From IMG/VR virus record IMGVR_UViG_3300023117_000010, positions 1-64,000 of that record: a stretch of 64,000 nt of DNA. The stretch is one strand, 5' to 3'. Made by a program: the position numbers and the translations under genes. A model generated the notes under the pieces. That model ran no database searches and was not told where the DNA came from. It worked only from the letters and a program-made list of their open reading frames with translations. Positions within the stretch are counted from its first letter, which is position 1, and every line of letters starts with the position of its first letter. This document shows positions 30,802-38,380 of the stretch, piece after piece. Source of the DNA: a virus.

Positions 30802-31257
30802 TTAACTTAATAATTCATCAGGAGAATCAGGAATAGAGTCTACGAATTCTTGTATAAAACTTTCTTCCTGTTCATGTAGTCTTTGTTTGACATTTGTTCT
30901 GAACTCTTTAACGAACTGATCGAATTCATCAAAGTTTTCTTTTAGATGATTTATAGATTCAATAATCATTACTATTGAGTCTCCAAAGATAGAAACAAGG
31001 CGCATCATTTCGCTGCCCGGCTTTGTCTTGGCTATTTCAGACATTTCTTCAGCATCAACTTGCATAATAAATGAGTCTATCTCTTCTCCAACGCTCATGC
31101 AGAGGCGATAGATGCCTTCAGCAACAACAGCACTTGTCTTTTCCATAGACATAGTTTTCGCTTCATCTGAATTAGCCTTGACAAACATCATAAACTGTTC
31201 TTGATTTAGTGGGCCAATTTGTGGTTCACTATCTTCGTTTTGAAAATCATCATTCAT
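30802..31257 (-). CDS. Helical acidic protein (151 aa), last gene of the right arm
   Basis: ATG 31257 (MNDDFQNEDSEP) with AGGA 8 nt upstream; an in-frame ATG at 31272 overlaps the upstream gene further. Long helices throughout (DSIVMIIESINHLKENFDEF). No family recognised. End of the long leftward array. Confidence 0.75.
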   Translation of the reverse strand: MNDDFQNEDSEPQIGPLNQEQFMMFVKANSDEAKTMSMEKTSAVVAEGIYRLCMSVGEEIDSFIMQVDAEEMSEIAKTKPGSEMMRLVSIFGDSIVMIIESINHLKENFDEFDQFVKEFRTNVKQRLHEQEESFIQEFVDSIPDSPDELLS

Positions 31258-31528
31258 AATTCTGTTCCTCACTTATTTCTAAATTAACCATTAGACTTTC
31301 TATTTGTTGATTTATTATCCCAACATTGTCAAGTATAACTTCTTTTATTCTTTCTGTTTCTGCTGTTGCAAGCCTTCTCATGGCTTCATCCCTTTGGATA
31401 AATAGATTGATTAGTTGAGAATATATGAACAACTTGTTCTCAATAATTTCTTTTTTTTCTGAAACTTCTATCAATCTATTCCAAAGATGTTCAGCAGTAT
31501 AGAACCGCCAAGGATTATCTTCTGACAT
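31250..31528 (-). CDS. Helical protein of unknown function (92 aa)
   Basis: Nearly all helix (LWNRLIEVSEKKEIIENKLF, RDEAMRRLATAETERIKEV), likely a coiled coil. No clear ribosome site, so it may depend on coupling to the gene that ends one base upstream. Function unknown. Confidence 0.65.
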   Translation of the reverse strand: MSEDNPWRFYTAEHLWNRLIEVSEKKEIIENKLFIYSQLINLFIQRDEAMRRLATAETERIKEVILDNVGIINQQIESLMVNLEISEEQNYE

Positions 31529-31792
31529 TTACTTTAAGAATTCGTTATTCTCATTCCAATGTTGTTTTTCTTGATCAGAACGAGAAGCAAGTTTATATAA
31601 ATCACCATCTGACTTTTCGGAAGCCCAAATAGAAAGACCCTTCTTCTTTGTCTTGGCGATTACATGAAGTTTATCTCCCTTGATATGACACTTACCGGGG
31701 ATATGCCTTTCGTCTGCCTGCCAAGCACTTCTGTTCATCCATCCCTTTAACTCTTCTTCTGGGTTCCTACCTTCTCCCATAGGTTCCATCAT
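31529..31792 (-). CDS. Small basic protein of unknown function (87 aa)
   Basis: ATG 31792 (MMEPMGEGRNPEEEL), just beyond the ThyX stop, is the natural start; the frame stays open further but only over the thyX gene. Basic centre (HIKGDKLHVIAKTKKKG). Function unknown. Confidence 0.65.
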   Translation of the reverse strand: MMEPMGEGRNPEEELKGWMNRSAWQADERHIPGKCHIKGDKLHVIAKTKKKGLSIWASEKSDGDLYKLASRSDQEKQHWNENNEFLK

Positions 31793-31793
31793 A

Positions 31794-32648
31794 TTACCCA
31801 CGTTCTTCCTCCTTAAATATGTGAGGCGCAATTCTTGCGAGGCGCGATTGTACAATTCTTGCGACTTCTTGGAAGGTTGCGTCTGCTTCCGGTGTATTTC
31901 TTTTTTGTAGATACTCGTACCATGATCGGAAGTTTCCTGTGACCACGATTTTAGTTTCTGTACATTCTGGTAATATTGCTCTGGCTGCTTCTCTACTCTT
32001 CTTTTTGAGAGAAAAAGACTCCGTACCAATAAGGTTATAAAGATCATTAAGTTTACCAAAATACTTCTTGCCCAAACTTTCCCCATATTCATGAAACTCC
32101 TGTTCAATATCTTTTTCTTCCCACAAAGCAGGAGGGATAACTAACTCAACCTTGTCTGGAACATAAAACCTTTGAGACAACTGAGAATAATTGAAATGAC
32201 GATGCCTTACTTGTTCATGGCTCCAAAATCTAGGAACACGATCAAAATATAATGTAACACTTGAATGCTCTAGAATAGAGTAATGACCAACTTCCATAAT
32301 ATGCTCTAGATATTCAGAAGCACTTTTGCGTCCTGCCTTGTCCCCAAAGGATTGATAACAAACCCTTCCGGCAAATACAGGAACCTGCTCTTCTAGAGTG
32401 GCATCATATTCAATGCTATGATCAAACTCTGCCGACAACTGTTTAAAAGATGAAGGGATTTCATTTAGATCCCAATAAGGTCTTGAAGTTTGAATAGGAA
32501 CAATTCTAGGATGCCCCATAAAGATTCTAGAATATTTTCCTTCAATAACAGTTCTATATGTTATAGGACTTGTATCTGAATAAATATCTGATTCAATATG
32601 TTTAGAATAATTCAGTTTTTTATTATTAATGAACTTATCCCAAATCAA
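31794..32648 (-). CDS. thyX: Flavin-dependent thymidylate synthase ThyX
   Basis: The ThyX signature RHR-x7-S is present (RHRHFNYSQLS, residues 148-158), with upstream EHSSVTLYFDRVPRFWSHEQ and the downstream RAILPECTETKIVVTGNFRS region typical of the family. The enzyme makes dTMP from dUMP with FAD/NADPH and methylene-folate. At 284 aa it is longer than usual: about 85 extra N-terminal residues precede the core that begins PVFAGRVCYQS. ATG 32648 overlaps the preceding gene by 4 bp. With the dNMP kinase nearby it would supply dTTP for replication. Confidence 0.95.
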   Translation of the reverse strand: MIWDKFINNKKLNYSKHIESDIYSDTSPITYRTVIEGKYSRIFMGHPRIVPIQTSRPYWDLNEIPSSFKQLSAEFDHSIEYDATLEEQVPVFAGRVCYQSFGDKAGRKSASEYLEHIMEVGHYSILEHSSVTLYFDRVPRFWSHEQVRHRHFNYSQLSQRFYVPDKVELVIPPALWEEKDIEQEFHEYGESLGKKYFGKLNDLYNLIGTESFSLKKKSREAARAILPECTETKIVVTGNFRSWYEYLQKRNTPEADATFQEVARIVQSRLARIAPHIFKEEERG

Positions 32649-32917
32649 AATGGCCTCCTATCGCCACATTTAGAACAACGAGTTAAATAATGTCTGTGTG
32701 GTCCAGCACAGTCCTCTCTGTTACAAAACCATTCTTCTTTAGGTAGAGCATCTTTACCAAAATTACGGGGAGCAACATTAGAAAAGAATTTACCTTCCAT
32801 AATCTTGCGAGAATGCATATCTGTTCCAAGATATTTCAAAGGACCATTAGTAGTTCCTTCTGGAATACCATCCCTAACAGGATCTATGTCTCTTACTCTA
32901 ATCTCTTTATCACTCAT
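32645..32917 (-). CDS. Small protein with C-terminal zinc finger (90 aa)
   Basis: CNREDC and, 12 residues later, CSKCGDRRPF form a C-x4-C...C-x2-C zinc site, with two His in between. AAGGA precedes ATG 32917. Coupled to thyX by a 4-bp overlap. Function unknown. Confidence 0.75.
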   Translation of the reverse strand: MSDKEIRVRDIDPVRDGIPEGTTNGPLKYLGTDMHSRKIMEGKFFSNVAPRNFGKDALPKEEWFCNREDCAGPHRHYLTRCSKCGDRRPF

Positions 32918-32926
32918 CTTAATTCC

Positions 32927-33187
32927 TTATGGTGAAATAATTTTAGGGTCTGCGCCTACTCCTTGCATCAATGAAGCAATTTGACTTAACACAAATGAAA
33001 GATTTGCAACACTTGAAAATCTTCCAGCAAGGTTTATTGCTTCATCAACAGTAAGAAATACTTCGCTCTTATTATTATTTATATCTGTAACCATAAGCCT
33101 TACACCTAATCCGTACAGAGGATGTTCTGTAATGCCTACGGAAACGTTTTTACCGCCTAACTCTTCCTTGTTCTCTTCTTCTGACAT
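32927..33187 (-). CDS. Protein of unknown function (86 aa)
   Basis: Beta hairpin at the start (YGLGVRLMVTDINNNKSEVF), then a helix (TVDEAINLAGRFSSVANL). AAAGG precedes ATG 33187. No family recognised. Confidence 0.7.
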   Translation of the reverse strand: MSEEENKEELGGKNVSVGITEHPLYGLGVRLMVTDINNNKSEVFLTVDEAINLAGRFSSVANLSFVLSQIASLMQGVGADPKIISP

Positions 33188-33199
33188 ATTTACCTTTCT

Positions 33200-33424
33200 T
33201 TATATCTGCCAAGGCTTGCTTGAAAACAATTCCAACTGATTGTCAAAAACAACATCTGGATAAACAGCCTCTTCTTTTATTGTATCAAATTTTTCACCAT
33301 CTGACCTTGCTCTTACACCATATTCATCTATAATAACTTCAATACGGTCTGTGGCATCTACAGTCAAGTGATGAGGTAGTTCATCATCTAATTGATTATC
33401 AACAACAATATTTATTCTACGCAT
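33200..33424 (-). CDS. Protein of unknown function (74 aa)
   Basis: ATG 33424 (MRRINIVVDNQLDD) with GGAGAGG upstream; an in-frame start at 33439 is less likely. Beta-rich (ATDRIEVIIDEYGVRARSDG). Coupled to the preceding gene by overlap. Confidence 0.7.
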   Translation of the reverse strand: MRRINIVVDNQLDDELPHHLTVDATDRIEVIIDEYGVRARSDGEKFDTIKEEAVYPDVVFDNQLELFSSKPWQI

Positions 33425-33803
33425 AATCCTCTCCAACATTTCTCCAAAATTGGAATACCGAACTTAAAAGGCCAGCGCGAATAGCAGCGGCAACTGCTTC
33501 GGCTGGCACACCAATTGACATATATTCTTCAATTTCATTTATACTAATTTGTTCTACTGATTCTTTATCTTTTATTCTTGTCAAGAGTTGAACAAAGATA
33601 ATATCTTCTTGTTCTTCTGTCCTATGAAAAACAACACCCTGAGTACCTAGTGCAGAAGCAAAATCTACAAACCATTTTTCTTCAGGATTGTTTTCATAAA
33701 TCTCTTTTTGTCTTTCTAGTTGTAATTCATTAAATTGACTTCTAAACTCATGAACCATTTCTGGATCAAACATTTTATCGAATTCATTTCCATCTATAGA
33801 CAT
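33417..33803 (-). CDS. Acidic protein of unknown function (128 aa)
   Basis: Helical N-terminus rich in Glu/Gln (FRSQFNELQLERQKEIYE), then a mixed C-terminal half with GVPAEAVAAAIRAG. No family recognised. Confidence 0.7.
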   Translation of the reverse strand: MSIDGNEFDKMFDPEMVHEFRSQFNELQLERQKEIYENNPEEKWFVDFASALGTQGVVFHRTEEQEDIIFVQLLTRIKDKESVEQISINEIEEYMSIGVPAEAVAAAIRAGLLSSVFQFWRNVGEDYA

Positions 33804-33829
33804 TGTAAGTACCTAGATAAATAATTGAA

Positions 33830-34396
33830 TCAATCCATAATATCCTCAACTATTTTAATTGCCCTTTCTTTTAACTGCTCCAAAGAACCATCGTTTACCA
33901 ATTCATAATCAACAAAGTAGTTATTTAAACTGTTCTCTGAAACATGATTGTCAATATTTTGTAGATCAGGTCTTTTTAAACTAACTATCTTCCCACCTAG
34001 TTCTCTAATTCTTAACGCTTCATTAGAAAAACGAACATCAGTAATGATCCACAATTTATTATTATGAGATTTTATTCCTCTTTTATTAGGGCGAGGCAAA
34101 ACTTTATCTACCCAAAAATCTTCACCAAAGATTTCTCTATGTGCTTCGGTTCCATATCTTTGAGCAAAACTTCTCCAAGTATATGAATGTTCGTAGTTTT
34201 CACTTTCAACTTTAAACATTGCGCCTTCTCTTTTTAGAATATCAATTTCTCTAACTGAAATTCCAAACAGAGCCGCTAGACTTTCTTTAATCTTATCTGC
34301 AAAAGCAAATCTAATTGCATCAGGATACTCTGACTGTATTAAATTATACACAGTATCTTTTCCTGCTCTTTGCACCCCATGCAATCCGATTATCAT
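33830..34396 (-). CDS. Deoxynucleoside monophosphate kinase (T4 gp1-like)
   Basis: P-loop GVQRAGKDT (residues 6-14) near the N-terminus, then RFAFADKIKESLAALFG and WITDVRFSNEA, a layout typical of phage dNMP kinases and P-loop nucleotide kinases such as T4 gene 1. It would phosphorylate dNMPs to dNDPs. 188 aa is close to family length. ATGA overlap with the preceding gene. A role with ThyX in dNTP supply is likely. Confidence 0.85.
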   Translation of the reverse strand: MIIGLHGVQRAGKDTVYNLIQSEYPDAIRFAFADKIKESLAALFGISVREIDILKREGAMFKVESENYEHSYTWRSFAQRYGTEAHREIFGEDFWVDKVLPRPNKRGIKSHNNKLWIITDVRFSNEALRIRELGGKIVSLKRPDLQNIDNHVSENSLNNYFVDYELVNDGSLEQLKERAIKIVEDIMD

Positions 34397-34665
34397 TCTT
34401 CGCTCTCACCCGCAGTCATGTTCTCATAAAAGTCATCAATTTCATTCTGAATAGATTGTTCAGCATGAACCCTAAGTTCTTCTTCAATCTCTGCACGACG
34501 AACACGAACATACTCATCATAAGTTACTTGATCCTCTGGATCATCAGGTCTAGGAGCCAAAGGCTCTTCGTGCCCAAATGTCCTTGAAAAAACAACATTC
34601 TCATACTGATTACGAGGATTTGTAACCTTTGAAGTTAACCCAACACTAACTTTAATAACTGTCAT
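34393..34665 (-). CDS. Protein of unknown function (90 aa)
   Basis: A beta start (VIKVSVGLTSKV), a charged Pro/Asp-rich middle and an acidic helix (RRAEIEEELRVHAEQSIQNE). Coupled by ATGA to the dNMP kinase gene. No family recognised. Confidence 0.7.
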   Translation of the reverse strand: MTVIKVSVGLTSKVTNPRNQYENVVFSRTFGHEEPLAPRPDDPEDQVTYDEYVRVRRAEIEEELRVHAEQSIQNEIDDFYENMTAGESEE

Positions 34666-34671
34666 TTTTAC

Positions 34672-34881
34672 TTATCCTTTGTTTACAGCAATAGCAAGAC
34701 TATTAAAATTATCTGACTTAATTGAATCTTCTGCGTGGGAAACAATCTTTTTTACAATATCATCTGAAATTGGATTCCCTTGCATATCGTAAACTGTAAT
34801 ACAGACAGAACGAGGGTACTGTTTGTATGCTGTCCAACCTTCGTTCTTACGACGCTTACGATTATTGTTATTATTACTCAC
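34672..34881 (-). CDS. Small protein with basic Asn-rich start (69 aa)
   Basis: GTG 34881 with GGAG 6 nt upstream. NNNNRKRRKNEGW is basic and disordered; a strand (SVCITVYDMQGNPI) and helices follow. Function unknown. Confidence 0.65.
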   Translation of the reverse strand: MSNNNNNRKRRKNEGWTAYKQYPRSVCITVYDMQGNPISDDIVKKIVSHAEDSIKSDNFNSLAIAVNKG

Positions 34882-34889
34882 TATAACTC

Positions 34890-36188
34890 CTAACTAATTG
34901 AACCGAGATTAATACGTTCGAAAGATGTAATACCATGACGCCGATTAATAGTAATAAGCGCCTGTTGTGCCTCATCGCCAGCATGCATTGTATCGAATGC
35001 ATACTCATCTGGCCCCTTAATAGAACCATTGACAATAAGATCACACCCACGACCGGGCCACCAAAGCAATTGGTGGAAATGCCCCATCATGAGCATATCT
35101 ACGGGAGGCATTCCAAGACTCTTAAGACCTTCTTGGAATGCCGCCCGCTTTCTCGCAAGACCGTAAAACGGAATGCCTGCGAAACTTGTAGACTTATATC
35201 CATCGCCATGAGTGAACCCAACCTTGTGTCCCTCAATGTCGTGAACATAAATCAAATCCTTTGGTACGATAACTTTTACATTATCAATATCACGGACAAT
35301 GGCCTTAACCATTTCACCCATGATATATTCTAGGTTATCATACTTTCGCTTATGGCGTGGCTTCTTTGTTAAGCGTGGGTGATTACCGGGCATAACAATA
35401 ACCTCAACCTCTGGAAAGTTCTCAGAAAGCGAACCAATAACATCAACCATCAGATGCGCCATGCGAACTAGTTGATCTGAAACAGGAGACTCATTTGATT
35501 CAGCCAACTCTTCATGAATATTACCACTAATCATATCGCCAAGAAACACAGCGACAATCTTATTGATTGGATGATCTTGACTGTTAAGTTGACGAAAACG
35601 TATAATTTTCTGAGTAAGAAACTCTATACGACGCTCACAAACATCCATGTTATATCTAATGTCATACATATCTACAGTCTCTCCGTAATGAGCATCGGAG
35701 ATAAGCGCAACCATCGTGTGTGGGTCATCACCTTCTGTTGGAGAAGGACCGGCTCTAAAGATTGGTTCATAAGGATTAGTTTCCATAGCACCGATTATCT
35801 TTTGAGCGACACGATCATCTGCATCTAAGACTGATTCATAATCTTTAATAAGTTTAACAGAACGCTTTATGTCAGTTGACTGTCTAAGCAGTTCACGGTT
35901 TGCTTCAACTAACTCACGACGCAAACGATCTTGTTCTGTATCTTCATTATTAAGACGCCTATTAGCAGAAGCAATAGGAGACTTATTTACATCAAATGTA
36001 TAAATCTCACTATCCCAACGATCAATAGCCCTGCGAACAGAACGCTCTGACGTTGAAATGCCATAACGATCAACAAGAAGCCGCGCAATAGCAGTCATTC
36101 CCATTCCGGCTAGGTGAGCATCTATGATGATATCTTTGAAATCATCAAGAGGCGAACCTGACACACCTGAAGGTTCATTAGTACCCAT
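34890..36188 (-). CDS. Calcineurin-like metallophosphoesterase with N-terminal HTH
   Basis: All metal motifs are visible: SDAHYG (D165, H167), LGDMISG, PGNHPR, THGDG and MGHFHQ. The first about 60 residues form a helix-turn-helix (ISTSERSVRRAID) and a helical linker follows. Enzymes of this fold cut phosphodiesters, including the Mre11/SbcD nucleases; the substrate here is unknown. The HTH suggests DNA contact. The gene lies just downstream of the portal gene, with AAGGAG before ATG 36188. Confidence 0.9.
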   Translation of the reverse strand: MGTNEPSGVSGSPLDDFKDIIIDAHLAGMGMTAIARLLVDRYGISTSERSVRRAIDRWDSEIYTFDVNKSPIASANRRLNNEDTEQDRLRRELVEANRELLRQSTDIKRSVKLIKDYESVLDADDRVAQKIIGAMETNPYEPIFRAGPSPTEGDDPHTMVALISDAHYGETVDMYDIRYNMDVCERRIEFLTQKIIRFRQLNSQDHPINKIVAVFLGDMISGNIHEELAESNESPVSDQLVRMAHLMVDVIGSLSENFPEVEVIVMPGNHPRLTKKPRHKRKYDNLEYIMGEMVKAIVRDIDNVKVIVPKDLIYVHDIEGHKVGFTHGDGYKSTSFAGIPFYGLARKRAAFQEGLKSLGMPPVDMLMMGHFHQLLWWPGRGCDLIVNGSIKGPDEYAFDTMHAGDEAQQALITINRRHGITSFERINLGSIS

Positions 36189-36197
36189 TAAAACTCC

Positions 36198-38318
36198 TTA
36201 CTCGTTTGTGTTATTAGTTTCTTCTTGAGGTTTTTCGGGTTTTATATCTTCTCTAATTAAAGAAATTTTCTTAGAATTCTTAGGTAGATTTAACTTCTCT
36301 ACCAATCTTCCTTCTTTTTCTTCAACGACTTTACTCATACTAGATCTACCACCGGGAGGTTGAATCGGAGTTCTTTCATTAGAAATTTCTGGCATTCCAC
36401 CCGGAGTTGTTGACATAGGTGCTGCTGCTGGAGGTAATCCACCCGGCTCTGGAGGCATCTCAATACCCATAGGACCAGAGACAGGACCAGCCTGACCCAT
36501 ATCACCCATCATAGCATCCATTCCCATTTGATTCAAGCCCTGATCCATTGCGGGGAATTCATTTGGATCTAATCCAGCATTTGGATCAAGTCCTGCTGCC
36601 ATAATTTCTTGTAATAGATCCGCAGGGATAGGTAGGTTCTTAGCCTTAAGTAATCTGTAAATCTTAACTTTGGCTTCTTGTTGTGCAACTGTCTTTTCAA
36701 TTGCTTCTTCTTCAAATTTAGCAAGTTCTTCTTTGAATGTATAGGGCAAGCCAACCATGAATGTTTGATCTGATATTGGAACACCAGAAGACTTGAGTTG
36801 TGCAAGGAATTGACGTTGAGTTGCTTCATCACGAAGATCAAGAACTTTCATATTAATCTCTGGAATGAGCAATTTGTGTCTTTCAACAACCATGATGTTT
36901 CCTTCTTCATCATATTCAACATGCTCTTCCATTATTGGGACTCTAGTATCTCCGCGTTGTTCATAGTCATAATGTTCATTTGCTTCAGCAACAACTCTTG
37001 CTCTTTCCATAAAATGTCTTTTTAGGAAGTTTTGGTATGTGCGGAGAATTTGATTTAAGAACTCAGCCTGCAATGCTGAAGATGCGTATGGTTGAGAATT
37101 AGAACCAGCAGATAGTAGACTTGGATTAACTCCAAACAACTGCATCAATCTACGCTCAATACGATCAAAATCCTCGCCTAGATTTGGCATTTGTTCACGA
37201 CCAAATACGTTTTGAATATCTACTCCAAAGTGGTGAACAAGAACTCGGAAATCAGAAGCAAGAGCGATATCAATATCATCACGGAATGCTTCACACTCAT
37301 CTGGACCGGGCATCCACGGCACACCATCACCGATATCTTGAACACCCAACTTAGCAAGAATCAGCGGAGAATAAAGACGTTCAGCAATAGCATCCTGTGA
37401 AGCCATTAACTTCTCTTCATGGATAAGTGTACGCAATCCTCTTAACAGAAGCGGAGTGCCATGAACATCCCAATCATTAATTTTAAATGCTACTTGCTTC
37501 ATAAGAATATTAGAAACAGGAATGTTTTCATTCTTAGTAAGATAAGGGATTAGTTCCGGCCAATCTCTTTCAAGAGTAGTATAATCTTGAGTAGGGCTTT
37601 TCTTTGTTGCTAGTTCTCTTAAGAATTCAGGAGGCTTAATCTCAAACTGTTGAGTACCAAGAAGCGGATATTGTTTAAGAACAACATCTTCTGGGTTAAT
37701 CAGTTCTTCCCTTTCCCAAATACCTAAAGTATCATTAAAAGATCCTAGCGGGAAAGCCTGTCCTACGGTCCAGTATTCACGACCCATTCGTACAAGAAAC
37801 TCTTGGTAATCAAGACGGTCAAAGAAAAGATCTTCATACCATTGAGTAAGTTTTGGATCTTTTGATGTTAGTTCAATTCCTACTAGGGGGAATCTAGTAA
37901 AAATATCAATAAGAATAGGAACTAAGTAGTGTGTCATATAATACAGACGCAACCACTGATACAATTTACGACGGTGAGTATCGTTTTGAATATTCCACGG
38001 AATCCCAGAAAGTTCCCAATACTCTACAGGATCATAGAAACGAGGGATAGCAGCAATATAATCACCACCACCGGCTGCTGTCTTTTGAACAGAAGATACT
38101 CTTCGATTGCGAGCAAATTCAGAGGCAAGCGCTCTATTAGCCCTCATATCTCCAATTGTTGCTTGGAGTCCATCTGGGCCGTTTGGGTCACTTCCTGCAA
38201 GGTTATAAGCCTCCCAAGCAGCCATTTTCTTACGAATATCATGCTTGGGAAGCGTACCACCTAATTCTTTAATTACTCTTGCTTGCTCTTCTGGAGTTAA
38301 TTTAGGGAATTCTGGCAT
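36198..38318 (-). CDS. Portal protein
   Basis: 706 aa. The core (residues about 90-520) has portal character: DTHRRKLYQWLRLYYMTHYL, IFTRFPLVGIEL, EYWTVGQAFPLG, then LIHEEKLMASQDAIAERLYS and FGVNPSLLSAGSNSQPYASS, the last resembling portal wing and stem segments. A Met/Pro/Gly-rich tail (about 570-660) is probably disordered. The portal forms the dodecameric DNA-entry ring. Near the N-terminus QKTAAGGG (K79-A82) matches the putative processing motif, and RFYDP follows, a motif shared with the giant protein. Terminase lies two genes upstream in the same array. Confidence 0.85.
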   Translation of the reverse strand: MPEFPKLTPEEQARVIKELGGTLPKHDIRKKMAAWEAYNLAGSDPNGPDGLQATIGDMRANRALASEFARNRRVSSVQKTAAGGGDYIAAIPRFYDPVEYWELSGIPWNIQNDTHRRKLYQWLRLYYMTHYLVPILIDIFTRFPLVGIELTSKDPKLTQWYEDLFFDRLDYQEFLVRMGREYWTVGQAFPLGSFNDTLGIWEREELINPEDVVLKQYPLLGTQQFEIKPPEFLRELATKKSPTQDYTTLERDWPELIPYLTKNENIPVSNILMKQVAFKINDWDVHGTPLLLRGLRTLIHEEKLMASQDAIAERLYSPLILAKLGVQDIGDGVPWMPGPDECEAFRDDIDIALASDFRVLVHHFGVDIQNVFGREQMPNLGEDFDRIERRLMQLFGVNPSLLSAGSNSQPYASSALQAEFLNQILRTYQNFLKRHFMERARVVAEANEHYDYEQRGDTRVPIMEEHVEYDEEGNIMVVERHKLLIPEINMKVLDLRDEATQRQFLAQLKSSGVPISDQTFMVGLPYTFKEELAKFEEEAIEKTVAQQEAKVKIYRLLKAKNLPIPADLLQEIMAAGLDPNAGLDPNEFPAMDQGLNQMGMDAMMGDMGQAGPVSGPMGIEMPPEPGGLPPAAAPMSTTPGGMPEISNERTPIQPPGGRSSMSKVVEEKEGRLVEKLNLPKNSKKISLIREDIKPEKPQEETNNTNE

Positions 38319-38350
38319 CTATCTTATATCCAAACTGTAGTTTACAAATT

Positions 38351-38380
38351 TATTATATCAGATATAATAGTTTTTGTCTA
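38351..38380 (-). promoter_or_regulatory. Promoter with palindromic -10 region before the portal gene
   Basis: TAGACA (minus 38380-38375), 17-bp spacer, TATAAT (38357-38352). TATTATATC and GATATAATA (38351-38369) form a 9-bp palindrome around one base, overlapping the -10. This is the only clear gap and promoter in a long run of overlapping leftward genes, so the portal may be transcribed separately. Confidence 0.55.

Noticed and set aside
31793-32107. Long N-terminal extension of the gene ending at 31529
   Set aside because: The extension lies wholly over thyX in another frame, and ATG 31792 is a natural start just after the thyX stop.
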